Position numbers and translations under genes: made by a program. The notes beneath the pieces are model-generated. The model had not been told where the DNA came from. It did no database searches and was given only the letters and a program-made list of their open reading frames with translations. This document shows positions 1 to 6,596 of a stretch of 14,696 nucleotides of DNA, piece after piece. Position 1 is the stretch's first letter; every line of letters begins with the position of its first letter. The stretch comes from an uncultured Flavobacteriaceae bacterium (GTDB taxonomy: Bacteria; Bacteroidota; Bacteroidia; Flavobacteriales; Flavobacteriaceae): assembly GCA_913020685.1 (NCBI GenBank), contig CAJWAY010000025.1, forward strand, positions 1 through 14,696. The letters are read 5' to 3'.

Positions 1-60
1 TAGAAGAAATAAACATTGCTGTAAAAATAAAAATTGTTATTCATTTGTTAATTAAAGGCA

Positions 61-91
61 CAAATGTATGATAGCTTTTGGCAAAAACCAA
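61..91 (-). promoter_or_regulatory. Candidate leftward Bacteroidota promoter
   Basis: On the minus strand a TACATTTG box (68-61) matches the TAnnTTTG -7 consensus. A TTG at 91-89 lies 20 nt upstream, which fits the -33 element spacing. It would drive a transcript leaving the window on the left, consistent with the open frame from an ATG at 44. In such AT-rich DNA the match could be chance. Confidence 0.35.
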
Positions 92-177
92 TCATTTTAT
101 GATTTTTTTGTGTGTCAAAATTATCCGATGTATAAAATCTTTTATTTTGGTAATTCTTTTATCTGGAGGTCTAGAAG

Positions 178-228
178 TTTAATTTCTCAAATGATTAAAT
201 TAAAAAGAAATTAAAAGATTTTTTTTTA
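178..228 (+). terminator. Terminator-like hairpin with T-tract
   Basis: TTTAATTTCT (178-187) is perfectly complementary to AGAAATTAAA (206-215), with an 18-nt loop, and is followed by a run of nine T at about 220-228. The polarity suits plus-strand termination. The stem is almost all A/T and therefore weak. No plus-strand gene ending before it is visible, so it may be a chance structure or the end of a transcript from outside the window. Confidence 0.3.
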
Positions 229-280
229 GAAGCACATACATTTTAATTAGCCAAAGAAATAAAGATGAAATTTTTATAAA

Positions 281-341
281 TTACTTTAAGTAATATCATA
301 TAACAATTATTGAAATCATTAACAAATATCACTTAAAGTAA
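281..341. repeat. 11-bp inverted repeat, TTACTTTAAGT / ACTTAAAGTAA
   Basis: TTACTTTAAGT (281-291) and ACTTAAAGTAA (331-341) are exact reverse complements separated by 39 nt. The left arm extends to the near-palindrome TTACTTTAAGTAA (281-293). Related TTACTCT(T)AAAA motifs occur at 353-363 and 486-497. This could be a multi-copy operator for a regulator acting on gldA or on a gene to the left, but that is inference. Confidence 0.4.
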
Positions 342-451
342 GGTATTTCGTGTTACTCTAAAATTCACAAACAGTCCCCATTAATTGGTTTATGAATGAA
401 ATTCAATATCTCCAATAATAAACAAATAGATATTGTGTATTAATTTTCTTT

Positions 452-501
452 TTTCAAAAAACCATTATTCCATAACTTTGACATATTACTCTTAAAAGTA
501 A
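452..501 (+). promoter_or_regulatory. gldA promoter candidate with adjacent palindrome
   Basis: TAACTTTG at 473-480 matches the TAnnTTTG -7 box. The -33 side is poor, with only TTTC at 452-455 (17-nt spacing). Immediately downstream, where transcription should start, is the imperfect 16-bp palindrome TTACTCTTAAAAGTAA (486-501, 14 of 16 positions symmetric). That position would suit an operator. The leader to the TTG start would be about 65 nt. Confidence 0.4.
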
Positions 502-550
502 CTCACTAATCTAATTTGATAGATCATTTTTAACCATCCGATAAAAAGCC

Positions 551-1453
551 TTGAGCATAAAAATTCGTCAACTGTCTAAAAATTATGGCAACACAGTTGC
601 TCTTAAAAACATTTCATTAGTCTTTGATAAAAATGGAGTGATTGGCTTGTTGGGTCCAAACGGTGCTGGAAAAACTACACTAATGAAAATATTGACTGGT
701 TACTTGAATCAATGGGAGGGTAAAGTTTCAATAGGTACTTTTGATTTGCAAGAGCAACCGAAAAAAATCCAACAACAGATGGGTTATCTCCCAGAAAACA
801 ATCCACTTTACCCAGAGATGTATGTCAAAGAATATCTGAAATTTGTGGGGCAACTGTATGGTTTAAAAAAACCTCCCATTGAAAAAGTCATTCAAAAAAT
901 GGCACTAAAAGAACACGTACACAAAAAAATTGGAACCCTCTCCAAAGGCTACAAACAAAGGGTTGGATTGGCTGCAGCATTAGTTCATGACCCAAAATAT
1001 TTGATCTTAGATGAGCCAACCACGGGATTGGACCCCAATCAAGTCATTGAAATCAGAAAACTGATCCGAAACCTGAGCAAAGAAAAGTTAGTTTTTCTCT
1101 CTACTCATATTCTTCAGGAAGTTGAGGCTATGTCCGATAGGGTGGTCATACTCAATAAAGGAATAGTAGTGTTTAACAAATTATTAAATTCAATAAAGAA
1201 CGATGACCAGCAGGTCATATCTGTGAGTTTTGATTATCGAGTAGAAAATGTAGCTTTCCAAAAAATCCCAAACCTCAAAACCGTGGTCAACACCTTTGAT
1301 TTTGAATATGAATTGACCTTTAATACAAATGAGGATATGAGGCCAGCGGTCTTTGACTTTGCCCATGATAATGGCCTTAAAATTTTAAACCTTCAAAAAA
1401 AGAGTAAAGGCCTTGAAAAGCAATTCAATGCTCTGACAACAAAAGGGGATTAA
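551..1453 (+). CDS. gldA: GldA-type ABC transporter ATP-binding protein
   Basis: This is a 300-residue ABC ATPase, a cytoplasmic subunit that powers a membrane ABC transporter. Visible motifs are Walker A GPNGAGKT (residues 35-42), signature LSKGYKQRVGL (130-140), Walker B LILDEP (151-156) with the D-loop after it, and the H-loop histidine (186). About 100 C-terminal residues follow the ATPase core. The start MSIKIRQLSKNYG, the LSKGYKQR signature and the length resemble GldA, which with GldF and GldG forms the ABC complex linked to gliding motility in Flavobacterium. gldF and gldG are not in the window. The start is TTG: an in-frame stop (542-544) lies three codons upstream, and the residues after it match the family's usual N-terminus. 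It could instead be a related ABC-2 exporter ATPase not involved in gliding. Confidence 0.8.
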   Translation: MSIKIRQLSKNYGNTVALKNISLVFDKNGVIGLLGPNGAGKTTLMKILTGYLNQWEGKVSIGTFDLQEQPKKIQQQMGYLPENNPLYPEMYVKEYLKFVGQLYGLKKPPIEKVIQKMALKEHVHKKIGTLSKGYKQRVGLAAALVHDPKYLILDEPTTGLDPNQVIEIRKLIRNLSKEKLVFLSTHILQEVEAMSDRVVILNKGIVVFNKLLNSIKNDDQQVISVSFDYRVENVAFQKIPNLKTVVNTFDFEYELTFNTNEDMRPAVFDFAHDNGLKILNLQKKSKGLEKQFNALTTKGD

Positions 1454-1537
1454 AATATGCCACTAGCAATTTTTAACATTTTTGATTTTACAAAACAGTA
1501 AATGTAAAACTGGAACAGCATTTTTTTATTCTTATCT

Positions 1538-1663
1538 TTACTTGATAATCTTCTCCACTTGAATTTGATAAATGTCAAGATTTAGAACTACGGTTCCTTT
1601 GTCTCCCAAATTGGCACTTAAAGGAATACTTATGAATTCGATTGAGAAAAGTTTTATGATAAT
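1538..1663 (-). other. Unrecognised 41-codon open stretch after osmC, possible gene remnant
   Basis: Directly downstream of osmC on the same strand, a frame is open from 1663 to a TAA at 1540-1538. It has no ATG, and a stop lies just upstream. Its composition looks protein-like, for example EFISIPLSANLGDKG followed by TVVLNLDIYQIQVEK, with an alternating hydrophobic pattern like a terminal beta-strand. It could be the C-terminal tail of a decayed gene, faintly like the end of an FKBP-type isomerase, but I cannot assign it. Chance is a real alternative at this length. Confidence 0.25.
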
Positions 1664-2085
1664 TCAGTTCCATTTATGAAAATGGAATATTTAATTGAGG
1701 TTGAGTGCTCTAAAATCTTTGCAACAGAGCAATATTTGTCGAAAGATAGGCTTACAGCTCTTCTTGCTTTTTCAGGGTGAATATCCCCTTCTAATCTTAC
1801 ATTAACTTTAATTTTTTGGAACATCGAGGGCATTACATCAGGAGTCCGGTCTCCTTCAATATCCATTTTGATATCGGTAGGGTTGATTTTTTGCTTGTTT
1901 AGAATAGCCACAATATCGATACTACTGCAACCTCCAAGGGCTGCCAAAAGGAGTTCCATAGGGCTTATGCCTTCTACTTTACCTTCTTCTTTAGATTTGT
2001 TATCCAATAGTAATTTGTGTCCATTGTCGTTGGTTACCTCAAAAAGGTAGTCCTGATTGACTCTATTAAGTGTTACTTTCATCAT
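1654..2085 (-). CDS. osmC: OsmC/Ohr-family protein (thiol peroxidase-like)
   Basis: This 143-residue protein has the size and layout of OsmC/Ohr proteins, which reduce organic hydroperoxides with a reactive cysteine pair. The two conserved cysteines are visible: Cys53 in LGGCSSID at the start of the central helix and Cys119 in DKYCSVAK. The N-terminal part is beta-rich and ends in the SPMELLLAAL segment typical of the family. It is the last gene of the metK-metY-metX-osmC operon. Its start overlaps the end of metX by 20 nt, which suggests translational coupling. Two adjacent ATG codons (2085 and 2082) could both serve as start. The link to methionine genes suggests a role in sulfur or redox metabolism, which is inference. 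The family is clear; the physiological substrate is not. Confidence 0.85.
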   Translation of the reverse strand: MMKVTLNRVNQDYLFEVTNDNGHKLLLDNKSKEEGKVEGISPMELLLAALGGCSSIDIVAILNKQKINPTDIKMDIEGDRTPDVMPSMFQKIKVNVRLEGDIHPEKARRAVSLSFDKYCSVAKILEHSTSIKYSIFINGTELS

Positions 2086-3067
2086 ACTGGGAGTAATTTG
2101 ATTTGGGTTTAAAAATGCTGCTAAAAATTTGAGAAACGATATTGTTTTCTATCAAGAAAGCATCATGACCATGAATCGACTTAATTTCGTAATAATATAT
2201 ATTTTCTTTTATTTTTTTTCCTCTTTTAAGAGTCTTTTTATCTTCCTCAGCCGTAAAAAAGAGATCACTGTCAATTGCTATTAGATGTATGTTGGAAGAG
2301 ATGGTGTCAATAATTTTTTCAAGACTATCTCCATTCCGGGTTATATTGATAGTTGCCAATAAATGATTCATTGTTTTGTAAGCTTGCAAAAGAAAACGAC
2401 CTTCCAATTTGTCTCCGTGATGGACAAGCCAACTTTCAACATTGAAGAGGTTTTTTTCAAAATTTACTGTTCTGCCAAAGCGTTCTCCAAAAGAAGCAGC
2501 AGTTCTATAGGTAAGCATTGCATGAATCCGTGCATCCTTTAGGGGTTCTTTGGAGTTCTCCAAAAGTCTTTTTTGAAGAAATGTATTAGCAATAATCCAG
2601 TCCGAAGCCTTCCAATCGGCAGCAACAGGAATTAAATTTTCGGTCAAATTAGGACGTAATGCTGCCATCTCCCATGCAACTCCTCCACCGATTGATCCAC
2701 CAATTAGTGCAAAAAGTTTTTTAATTCCCAAAAGTTGTAATCCTTCACAAAAAATTTCTGCAATATCACCGGTATGAAAGTCACTGTAGTTTTCAAGCGT
2801 ATAATTTTTGACACCATTGCCGGGAATGTTAAAAGCGAGTATTGAATAATGACGGGTATCAATTGTAAGATTGGGTCCCACAATTTCACTCCACCACCCT
2901 TGAGGACCGGCAACATTGGAATCACCGGTCAGGGAGTGATTGATTAGAACTACAGGTGCATGCTCGAATGACTGTCCAAAGTGCTGATAGTGCAAATTGA
3001 TTGAATCATAAACTACACCTGAGTCAGTAGTAAAATTATTTATGGAGATGGTTTTAACCTCAGCCAT
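2066..3067 (-). CDS. metX: Homoserine O-acetyltransferase-like alpha/beta hydrolase (MetX)
   Basis: This 333-residue alpha/beta-hydrolase protein likely acylates homoserine with acetyl-CoA in the first committed step of methionine synthesis. The family signature LINHSLTGDSNVAG is at about 41-54. The nucleophile elbow GGSIGGG places Ser125 as nucleophile. Asp268 in AIDSDLFF and His301 in HGHDAFL complete the triad. A GWWSEIVGP segment (57-65) also matches MetX. It is about 35-40 residues shorter than typical MetX and lacks the usual glycine-rich GSTGP stretch with its following loop. It has NIPGNG (80-85) instead, then runs straight into the helix before the elbow. This matches a shorter homoserine acetyltransferase subgroup that I associate with Bacteroidota. 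It sits 9 nt after metY and overlaps osmC. Context under a SAM riboswitch supports the methionine role; the acyl donor is not certain. Confidence 0.8.
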   Translation of the reverse strand: MAEVKTISINNFTTDSGVVYDSINLHYQHFGQSFEHAPVVLINHSLTGDSNVAGPQGWWSEIVGPNLTIDTRHYSILAFNIPGNGVKNYTLENYSDFHTGDIAEIFCEGLQLLGIKKLFALIGGSIGGGVAWEMAALRPNLTENLIPVAADWKASDWIIANTFLQKRLLENSKEPLKDARIHAMLTYRTAASFGERFGRTVNFEKNLFNVESWLVHHGDKLEGRFLLQAYKTMNHLLATINITRNGDSLEKIIDTISSNIHLIAIDSDLFFTAEEDKKTLKRGKKIKENIYYYEIKSIHGHDAFLIENNIVSQIFSSIFKPKSNYSQYDESNT

Positions 3068-3076
3068 TAAAAATGG

Positions 3077-4348
3077 TTATATACCCTTGAGCGCTTGATC
3101 TAAGTCATTTTTCAGATCATCTAAGTTCTCGATTCCGACTGACAGTCTGACCAAATCAGGAGTTACTCCAGTACTTTTTTGTTCCTCCTCATTTAACTGA
3201 GAGTGTGTAGTACTTGAGGGATGAATGATTAAAGACTTGGTGTCACCAATATTAGCCAAAAGTGCAAATATTTTGGTGCTTTCAGTTACTTTTTTGGCGG
3301 CTTCAAAACCTTTTTTCAATCCAAAAGTGACTATTCCACTTTGTCCATTAGGAAGATATTCGTTGGCCAAATCCGCGTATTCAGATGACTCCAATCCAGG
3401 ATAGTTTACCCAGCTGACTTCGTCACGAGACTTAAGCCATTGGGCAAGCTCCAAAGCGTTTTCTGAATGTTTTTGCATTCTAACTTCTAAGGTTTCTAAA
3501 CCTTGAATAACTTGGAAGCTGTTGAGGGGGCTAGGAGCACTACCCAAATCTCTTAAGCCTTCAACCCTAACTCTTGCAATAAAGGCAATTGGGCCTAATG
3601 CATCATGATATTTCAAACCATGGTATGAGGGAGAGGGTTCAGTAAACTCAGGAAAGTTTCCATTGGAATAGTCAAATGTTCCAGCATCGATGATTACACC
3701 ACCAATGGTAGTTCCATTTCCTGTAATGTACTTGGTCAATGAGTGGATAACAATATTGGCACCGTGGGCTATGGGATTTAACAAAGCTGGAGTAGCGATT
3801 GTATTGTCTACTATAAATGGAACTTTTGCTGCTTTGGCATGAGCGCTAATTCCTTTTAAATCCAAAACATCTAACTTAGGGTTCCCCAATGATTCAGCAA
3901 AAAATGCTCTGGTATTGGGCTGAACAGCTTTAGCAAAATTCTCAACGTCATCTGGATCTACAAATGTTGTAGTAATGCCAAATCGAGGTAATGTATTGTT
4001 AAGCATATTAAAGGTACCACCATAAAGACTGTTGGATGCAACAATGTGGTCACCTGTCTTCAGCAGTGTCATAAATGTGGTTGCTATGGCTGCCGTACCA
4101 GATGCGGTAGCAACAGCAGCAACACCTCCCTCAACGGCTGCCAACCTCTGTTCAAGAACATCGTTGGTAGGGTTATTGAGTCGGGTGTAAATATATCCTG
4201 ACTCTGCCAATGCAAACAAATTTGCGGCATGATCTGAATCATTAAATACATATGAAGAGGTCTGATAAATAGGAACAGCTCTTGTTCCTTGTGTTTGTGT
4301 CACGTCATGTCCCGCATGAAGTGCATTAGTTGCTAATTTTAAGCTCAT
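3077..4348 (-). CDS. metY: O-acetylhomoserine sulfhydrylase (O-acetylhomoserine aminocarboxypropyltransferase)
   Basis: This is a 423-residue cytoplasmic PLP enzyme of the Cys/Met metabolism family. It joins sulfide to O-acetylhomoserine to give homocysteine, using the product of the downstream metX. Landmarks are the PIYQTSSYVF segment near residue 26, YTRLNNPTNDVLEQRLA (54-70), the SGTAAI phosphate-binding region (83-88), Asp181 in VDNTIATP contacting the PLP ring, and the PLP lysine Lys206 in HSLTKYITGNGTTIGG. Length and motifs fit O-acetylhomoserine sulfhydrylase rather than cystathionine gamma-synthase, which is nearer 380 residues. Its ATG overlaps the metK stop in an ATGA junction, indicating coupled translation in the riboswitch-controlled operon. 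Methionine gamma-lyase activity cannot be excluded from sequence alone, but the neighbours argue for biosynthesis. Confidence 0.92.
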   Translation of the reverse strand: MSLKLATNALHAGHDVTQTQGTRAVPIYQTSSYVFNDSDHAANLFALAESGYIYTRLNNPTNDVLEQRLAAVEGGVAAVATASGTAAIATTFMTLLKTGDHIVASNSLYGGTFNMLNNTLPRFGITTTFVDPDDVENFAKAVQPNTRAFFAESLGNPKLDVLDLKGISAHAKAAKVPFIVDNTIATPALLNPIAHGANIVIHSLTKYITGNGTTIGGVIIDAGTFDYSNGNFPEFTEPSPSYHGLKYHDALGPIAFIARVRVEGLRDLGSAPSPLNSFQVIQGLETLEVRMQKHSENALELAQWLKSRDEVSWVNYPGLESSEYADLANEYLPNGQSGIVTFGLKKGFEAAKKVTESTKIFALLANIGDTKSLIIHPSSTTHSQLNEEEQKSTGVTPDLVRLSVGIENLDDLKNDLDQALKGI

Positions 4349-5601
4349 AATTTGAAAGTGTTTTTAATTTCATTTAAATAATCTAATTTTTCCCAGGTAA
4401 ACAGCTCAACGGTTTTTTTTACCCTTCCACTGTAAGGAGATTCAAAAATCTTTGTAATTTCTTTGGGCTGTCTTCCCATGTGACCATAAGCGGCTGTTTC
4501 AAGATAAATGGGGTTTCTAAGTTTAAGTCTATTTTCGATAGCATAGGGCCGTAAGTCAAAAATCTCTCTGACCTTGACCGCAATTTCTGGGTCCGATAGG
4601 GAGACTTTTGAAGTATTGTAAGTATTTATGTTAATTGAAGTTGGTTCTACCACTCCAATGGCATAACTCAATTGAACCAATATTTCTTTGGCTACACCCG
4701 CCGCTACGAGGTTTTTGGCTATGTGTCTCGCCGCGTAGGCAGCACTTCGGTCTACTTTACTGGGGTCTTTACCACTGAAAGCTCCCCCTCCATGTGCTCC
4801 TTTTCCTCCATAGGTATCAACAATAATTTTCCTTCCTGTTAACCCCGTATCTCCATGAGGACCTCCAATCACAAATTTCCCGGTGGGATTAATGTGATAG
4901 GTTATATCTTCATTGAATAGTTTTTGAATATGAGCAGGTTCTTTTTCTATTACATTTTGTATGGCGATGTTGGTGATGTCACTTTTGATTTTTTCAAGCA
5001 TCTTTTCATCGTCATCTAGAAACTGATCGTGTTGGGTCGAAACCACTATGGTATCTATACGTAAGGGTTCGCCTTGATCACTATACTCAATAGTAACCTG
5101 TGATTTTGAATCAGGTCGTAGATATGTAACTTCATTTTTCTCTCTCCTAAGGGAAGCCAGCTCAATCAATATCTTGTGTGATAAGTCTAATGCCAAGGGA
5201 ATGTAATTATGTGTTTCATCAGTTGCATAACCAAACATAATTCCTTGATCTCCTGCTCCTTGATCTTCATTTTCGGATCTATCTACGCCACGGTTTATGT
5301 CTTGTGATTGCTCGTGTATCAAAGAAATCACTCCACATGAGTTACCACTGAATTGATATTCGTCTTTAGTGTAGCCAATTTTATTAATGGTCTCGCGAGC
5401 TATGCTTTGAACGTCAATGTAAGTTTGACTTTTAACCTCTCCTGCCAAGATGGCTTGACCAGTTGTGACTAAGGTTTCACAAGCGACTTTGCTTTCAGGA
5501 TCGAAAGCAATAAAATTATCTAGTAATGCATCACTGATCTGATCGGAAACCTTATCTGGATGACCTTCACTAACAGACTCAGAAGTAAAAAAATATGGCA
5601 T
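4345..5601 (-). CDS. metK: S-adenosylmethionine synthetase (methionine adenosyltransferase)
   Basis: MetK makes S-adenosylmethionine from methionine and ATP in the cytoplasm. The 418-residue protein has all family hallmarks: FTSESVSEGHPDKVSDQ near the N-terminus (catalytic His14), the hexapeptide-containing GAGDQGIMFGYA (115-126), GGPHGDTGLTGRK (246-258) and the P-loop-like GGGAFSGKDPSKVDRS (271-286). It is slightly longer than the roughly 385-residue E. coli enzyme. It is the first gene of metK-metY-metX-osmC. The leader contains a -33/-7 promoter and a SAM-II riboswitch, so its own product probably represses it. The start ATG at 5601-5599 lies 5 nt after the arm of a switching hairpin, and no Shine-Dalgarno sequence is evident. 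Divergent from the deoxynucleoside kinase. Confidence 0.97.
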   Translation of the reverse strand: MPYFFTSESVSEGHPDKVSDQISDALLDNFIAFDPESKVACETLVTTGQAILAGEVKSQTYIDVQSIARETINKIGYTKDEYQFSGNSCGVISLIHEQSQDINRGVDRSENEDQGAGDQGIMFGYATDETHNYIPLALDLSHKILIELASLRREKNEVTYLRPDSKSQVTIEYSDQGEPLRIDTIVVSTQHDQFLDDDEKMLEKIKSDITNIAIQNVIEKEPAHIQKLFNEDITYHINPTGKFVIGGPHGDTGLTGRKIIVDTYGGKGAHGGGAFSGKDPSKVDRSAAYAARHIAKNLVAAGVAKEILVQLSYAIGVVEPTSININTYNTSKVSLSDPEIAVKVREIFDLRPYAIENRLKLRNPIYLETAAYGHMGRQPKEITKIFESPYSGRVKKTVELFTWEKLDYLNEIKNTFKL

Positions 5602-5605
5602 ACTA

Positions 5606-5650
5606 TGTTGCTTTATAGGGAGGATTTGACGGAGTAAGTCTTAAAGCAAC
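5606..5650 (-). promoter_or_regulatory. Expression-platform hairpin of the metK riboswitch
   Basis: On the minus strand, GTTGCTTTA (5650-5642) is perfectly complementary to TAAAGCAAC (5615-5607), whose end lies 5 nt from the metK ATG. The 26-nt loop carries GTCAAATCC (5630-5622), the exact complement of the aptamer segment GGATTTGAC (5694-5686). TGCTTTA within the 5' arm can also pair with TAAAGCA inside the aptamer (5660-5654). The hairpin could therefore form only when the aptamer holds its own strands, so it would be a translational off-switch. No T-tract follows, so transcription termination is unlikely. Confidence 0.6.
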
Positions 5651-5651
5651 T

Positions 5652-5700
5652 ACTGCTTTAGCATTTTTTTAAGAGGTTGCAATCAGTCAAATCCATCCTC
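5652..5700 (-). ncRNA. SAM-II riboswitch aptamer upstream of metK
   Basis: Read on the minus strand, the element shows the SAM-II core. The P1 arms are GAGG (5700-5697) and CCTC (5676-5673). The loop strand GATTTGACTGATTGCAA is at 5693-5677. After an A-rich linker comes TGCTAAAGCAGT (5663-5652). The pseudoknot is formed by ACTG (5687-5684) with CAGT (5655-5652), and by GCA with TGC. GATTT, ATTGCAA and GCTAAAG are the conserved SAM-II ligand-binding and triplex segments. There are two more bases between P1 and GATTT than in the usual consensus. SAM-II binds S-adenosylmethionine and usually represses met genes. Its place directly before metK, just after a promoter, fits well. Confidence 0.88.
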
Positions 5701-5710
5701 GATTCGATTG

Positions 5711-5740
5711 CAAATATATTACTAATTTTTTAATTTCAAA
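5711..5740 (-). promoter_or_regulatory. metK operon promoter (Bacteroidota -33/-7)
   Basis: On the minus strand TTTG (5740-5737) is followed after 18 nt by TATATTTG (5718-5711), a full match to the TTTG / TAnnTTTG promoter of Bacteroidota. The expected start of transcription, a few bases past the -7 box, falls around 5705. The transcript would thus begin almost exactly at the SAM-II aptamer. This agreement in position supports both calls. Confidence 0.75.
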
Positions 5741-5866
5741 TAAAAACCAATTTTTTCATTACTAATGCTTTCAACGTGGAATTAATCAGATTCAATAAAA
5801 AAAATAAAACATCTAAAAGTCTCTAATCAAAAAAGTAATTATCTTTCTGCCAATAAAAAAACAAGT

Positions 5867-6481
5867 ATGTATTTCGCTATTGCTGGTAATATTGGTGCAG
5901 GAAAAACTAGTCTAACTGAATTGCTCTCCAAGCACTATGGCTGGGAAGCACATTTTGAGGACGTAATTGACAACCCATACCTAGATGATTTTTACAACCA
6001 CATGGAACGTTGGTCTTTCAATCTTCAAATATATTTTTTAAATAGTAGGTTTCGTCAATTAGATAGTTTTAGTAATTCAAATAAAAATTTTATTCAAGAC
6101 CGAACCATATATGAAGATGCTCATATATTCGCACCCAATCTCCACGCAATGGGATTAATGAATCAGCGTGATTTCAACAATTATCAATCTCTTTTTGGAT
6201 TAATGGAATCTATGATCGAGGGTCCGGATATTCTAATTTACTTGAGAAGTAGTATTCCTAACCTAGTTCATAAAATCCATAAAAGAGGGCGAGAATATGA
6301 AAACTCTATCAGCATAGAATATCTAAGTCGGTTGAACGAGAGGTATGAAGCCTGGGTTTCTACATACACTAAGGGTAAGTTATTGGTAGTAGATGTAGAC
6401 AAGATTGATTTTGTTGAAAACAAGGCAGATTTAGGATCAGTCATTCAAAAAATTGATGCTGAATTGAACGGCTTATTTTAA
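5867..6481 (+). CDS. Deoxynucleoside kinase (dAK/dGK family)
   Basis: This 204-residue P-loop kinase phosphorylates a deoxynucleoside, probably deoxyadenosine or deoxyguanosine, to the monophosphate in the cytoplasmic salvage pathway. The N-terminus carries the P-loop GNIGAGKT (7-14). DRTIYEDAHIF (78-88) is the DRxxxED active-site motif, and KRGREYE (139-145) is the arginine-rich lid. Length and the aromatic-rich FNLQIYFLNSRFRQL stretch (51-65) fit the bacterial dCK/dGK-type kinases rather than thymidine kinase TK1. It is transcribed divergently from metK. A TATCTTTC box at 5840-5847 is a weak -7 candidate. The exact base specificity cannot be read from sequence. Confidence 0.85.
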   Translation: MYFAIAGNIGAGKTSLTELLSKHYGWEAHFEDVIDNPYLDDFYNHMERWSFNLQIYFLNSRFRQLDSFSNSNKNFIQDRTIYEDAHIFAPNLHAMGLMNQRDFNNYQSLFGLMESMIEGPDILIYLRSSIPNLVHKIHKRGREYENSISIEYLSRLNERYEAWVSTYTKGKLLVVDVDKIDFVENKADLGSVIQKIDAELNGLF

Positions 6482-6537
6482 AATTTAAACCTTGGTTTTT
6501 TTTTAGTTCAAAATCATTATATTTTATAGTTTAAAGA

Positions 6538-6571
6538 TTGTTTTTTATTAGAAATGGTTTTAGTATTTTTG
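6538..6571 (+). promoter_or_regulatory. hppA promoter candidate
   Basis: TATTTTTG at 6564-6571 matches the TAnnTTTG -7 box. A TTG at 6538-6540 lies 23 nt upstream, the long end of the known spacing. Transcription from here would leave a leader of roughly 20 nt before the ATG at 6597, typical of this phylum. Confidence 0.45.
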
Positions 6572-6596
6572 GGGCCATTAAAAAAACCATCATTTC

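Larger units (their letters stand above)
1..550. other. AT-rich non-coding region upstream of gldA
   Basis: No convincing gene lies here; stop codons occur frequently in all frames. It contains a candidate leftward promoter (61-91), a terminator-like hairpin on the plus strand (178-228), an 11-bp inverted repeat (281-291 with 331-341) and a -7-like box with a palindrome next to it just before gldA (473-501). A leftward reading frame starting at an ATG at 44-42 is open to the left edge. A gene transcribed leftward may therefore begin here, but 14 codons are too few to judge. Confidence 0.6.

Noticed and set aside
5606..5650. A second, tandem SAM aptamer (SAM-V-like) downstream of SAM-II
   Set aside because: The segment lacks the conserved core motifs; it is better explained as a simple hairpin with complements to the aptamer.
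6485..6503. AAACCTTGGTTT followed by T-run after the deoxynucleoside kinase gene as a terminator
   Set aside because: The stem would be only 4 bp around a 4-nt loop, too weak to claim.
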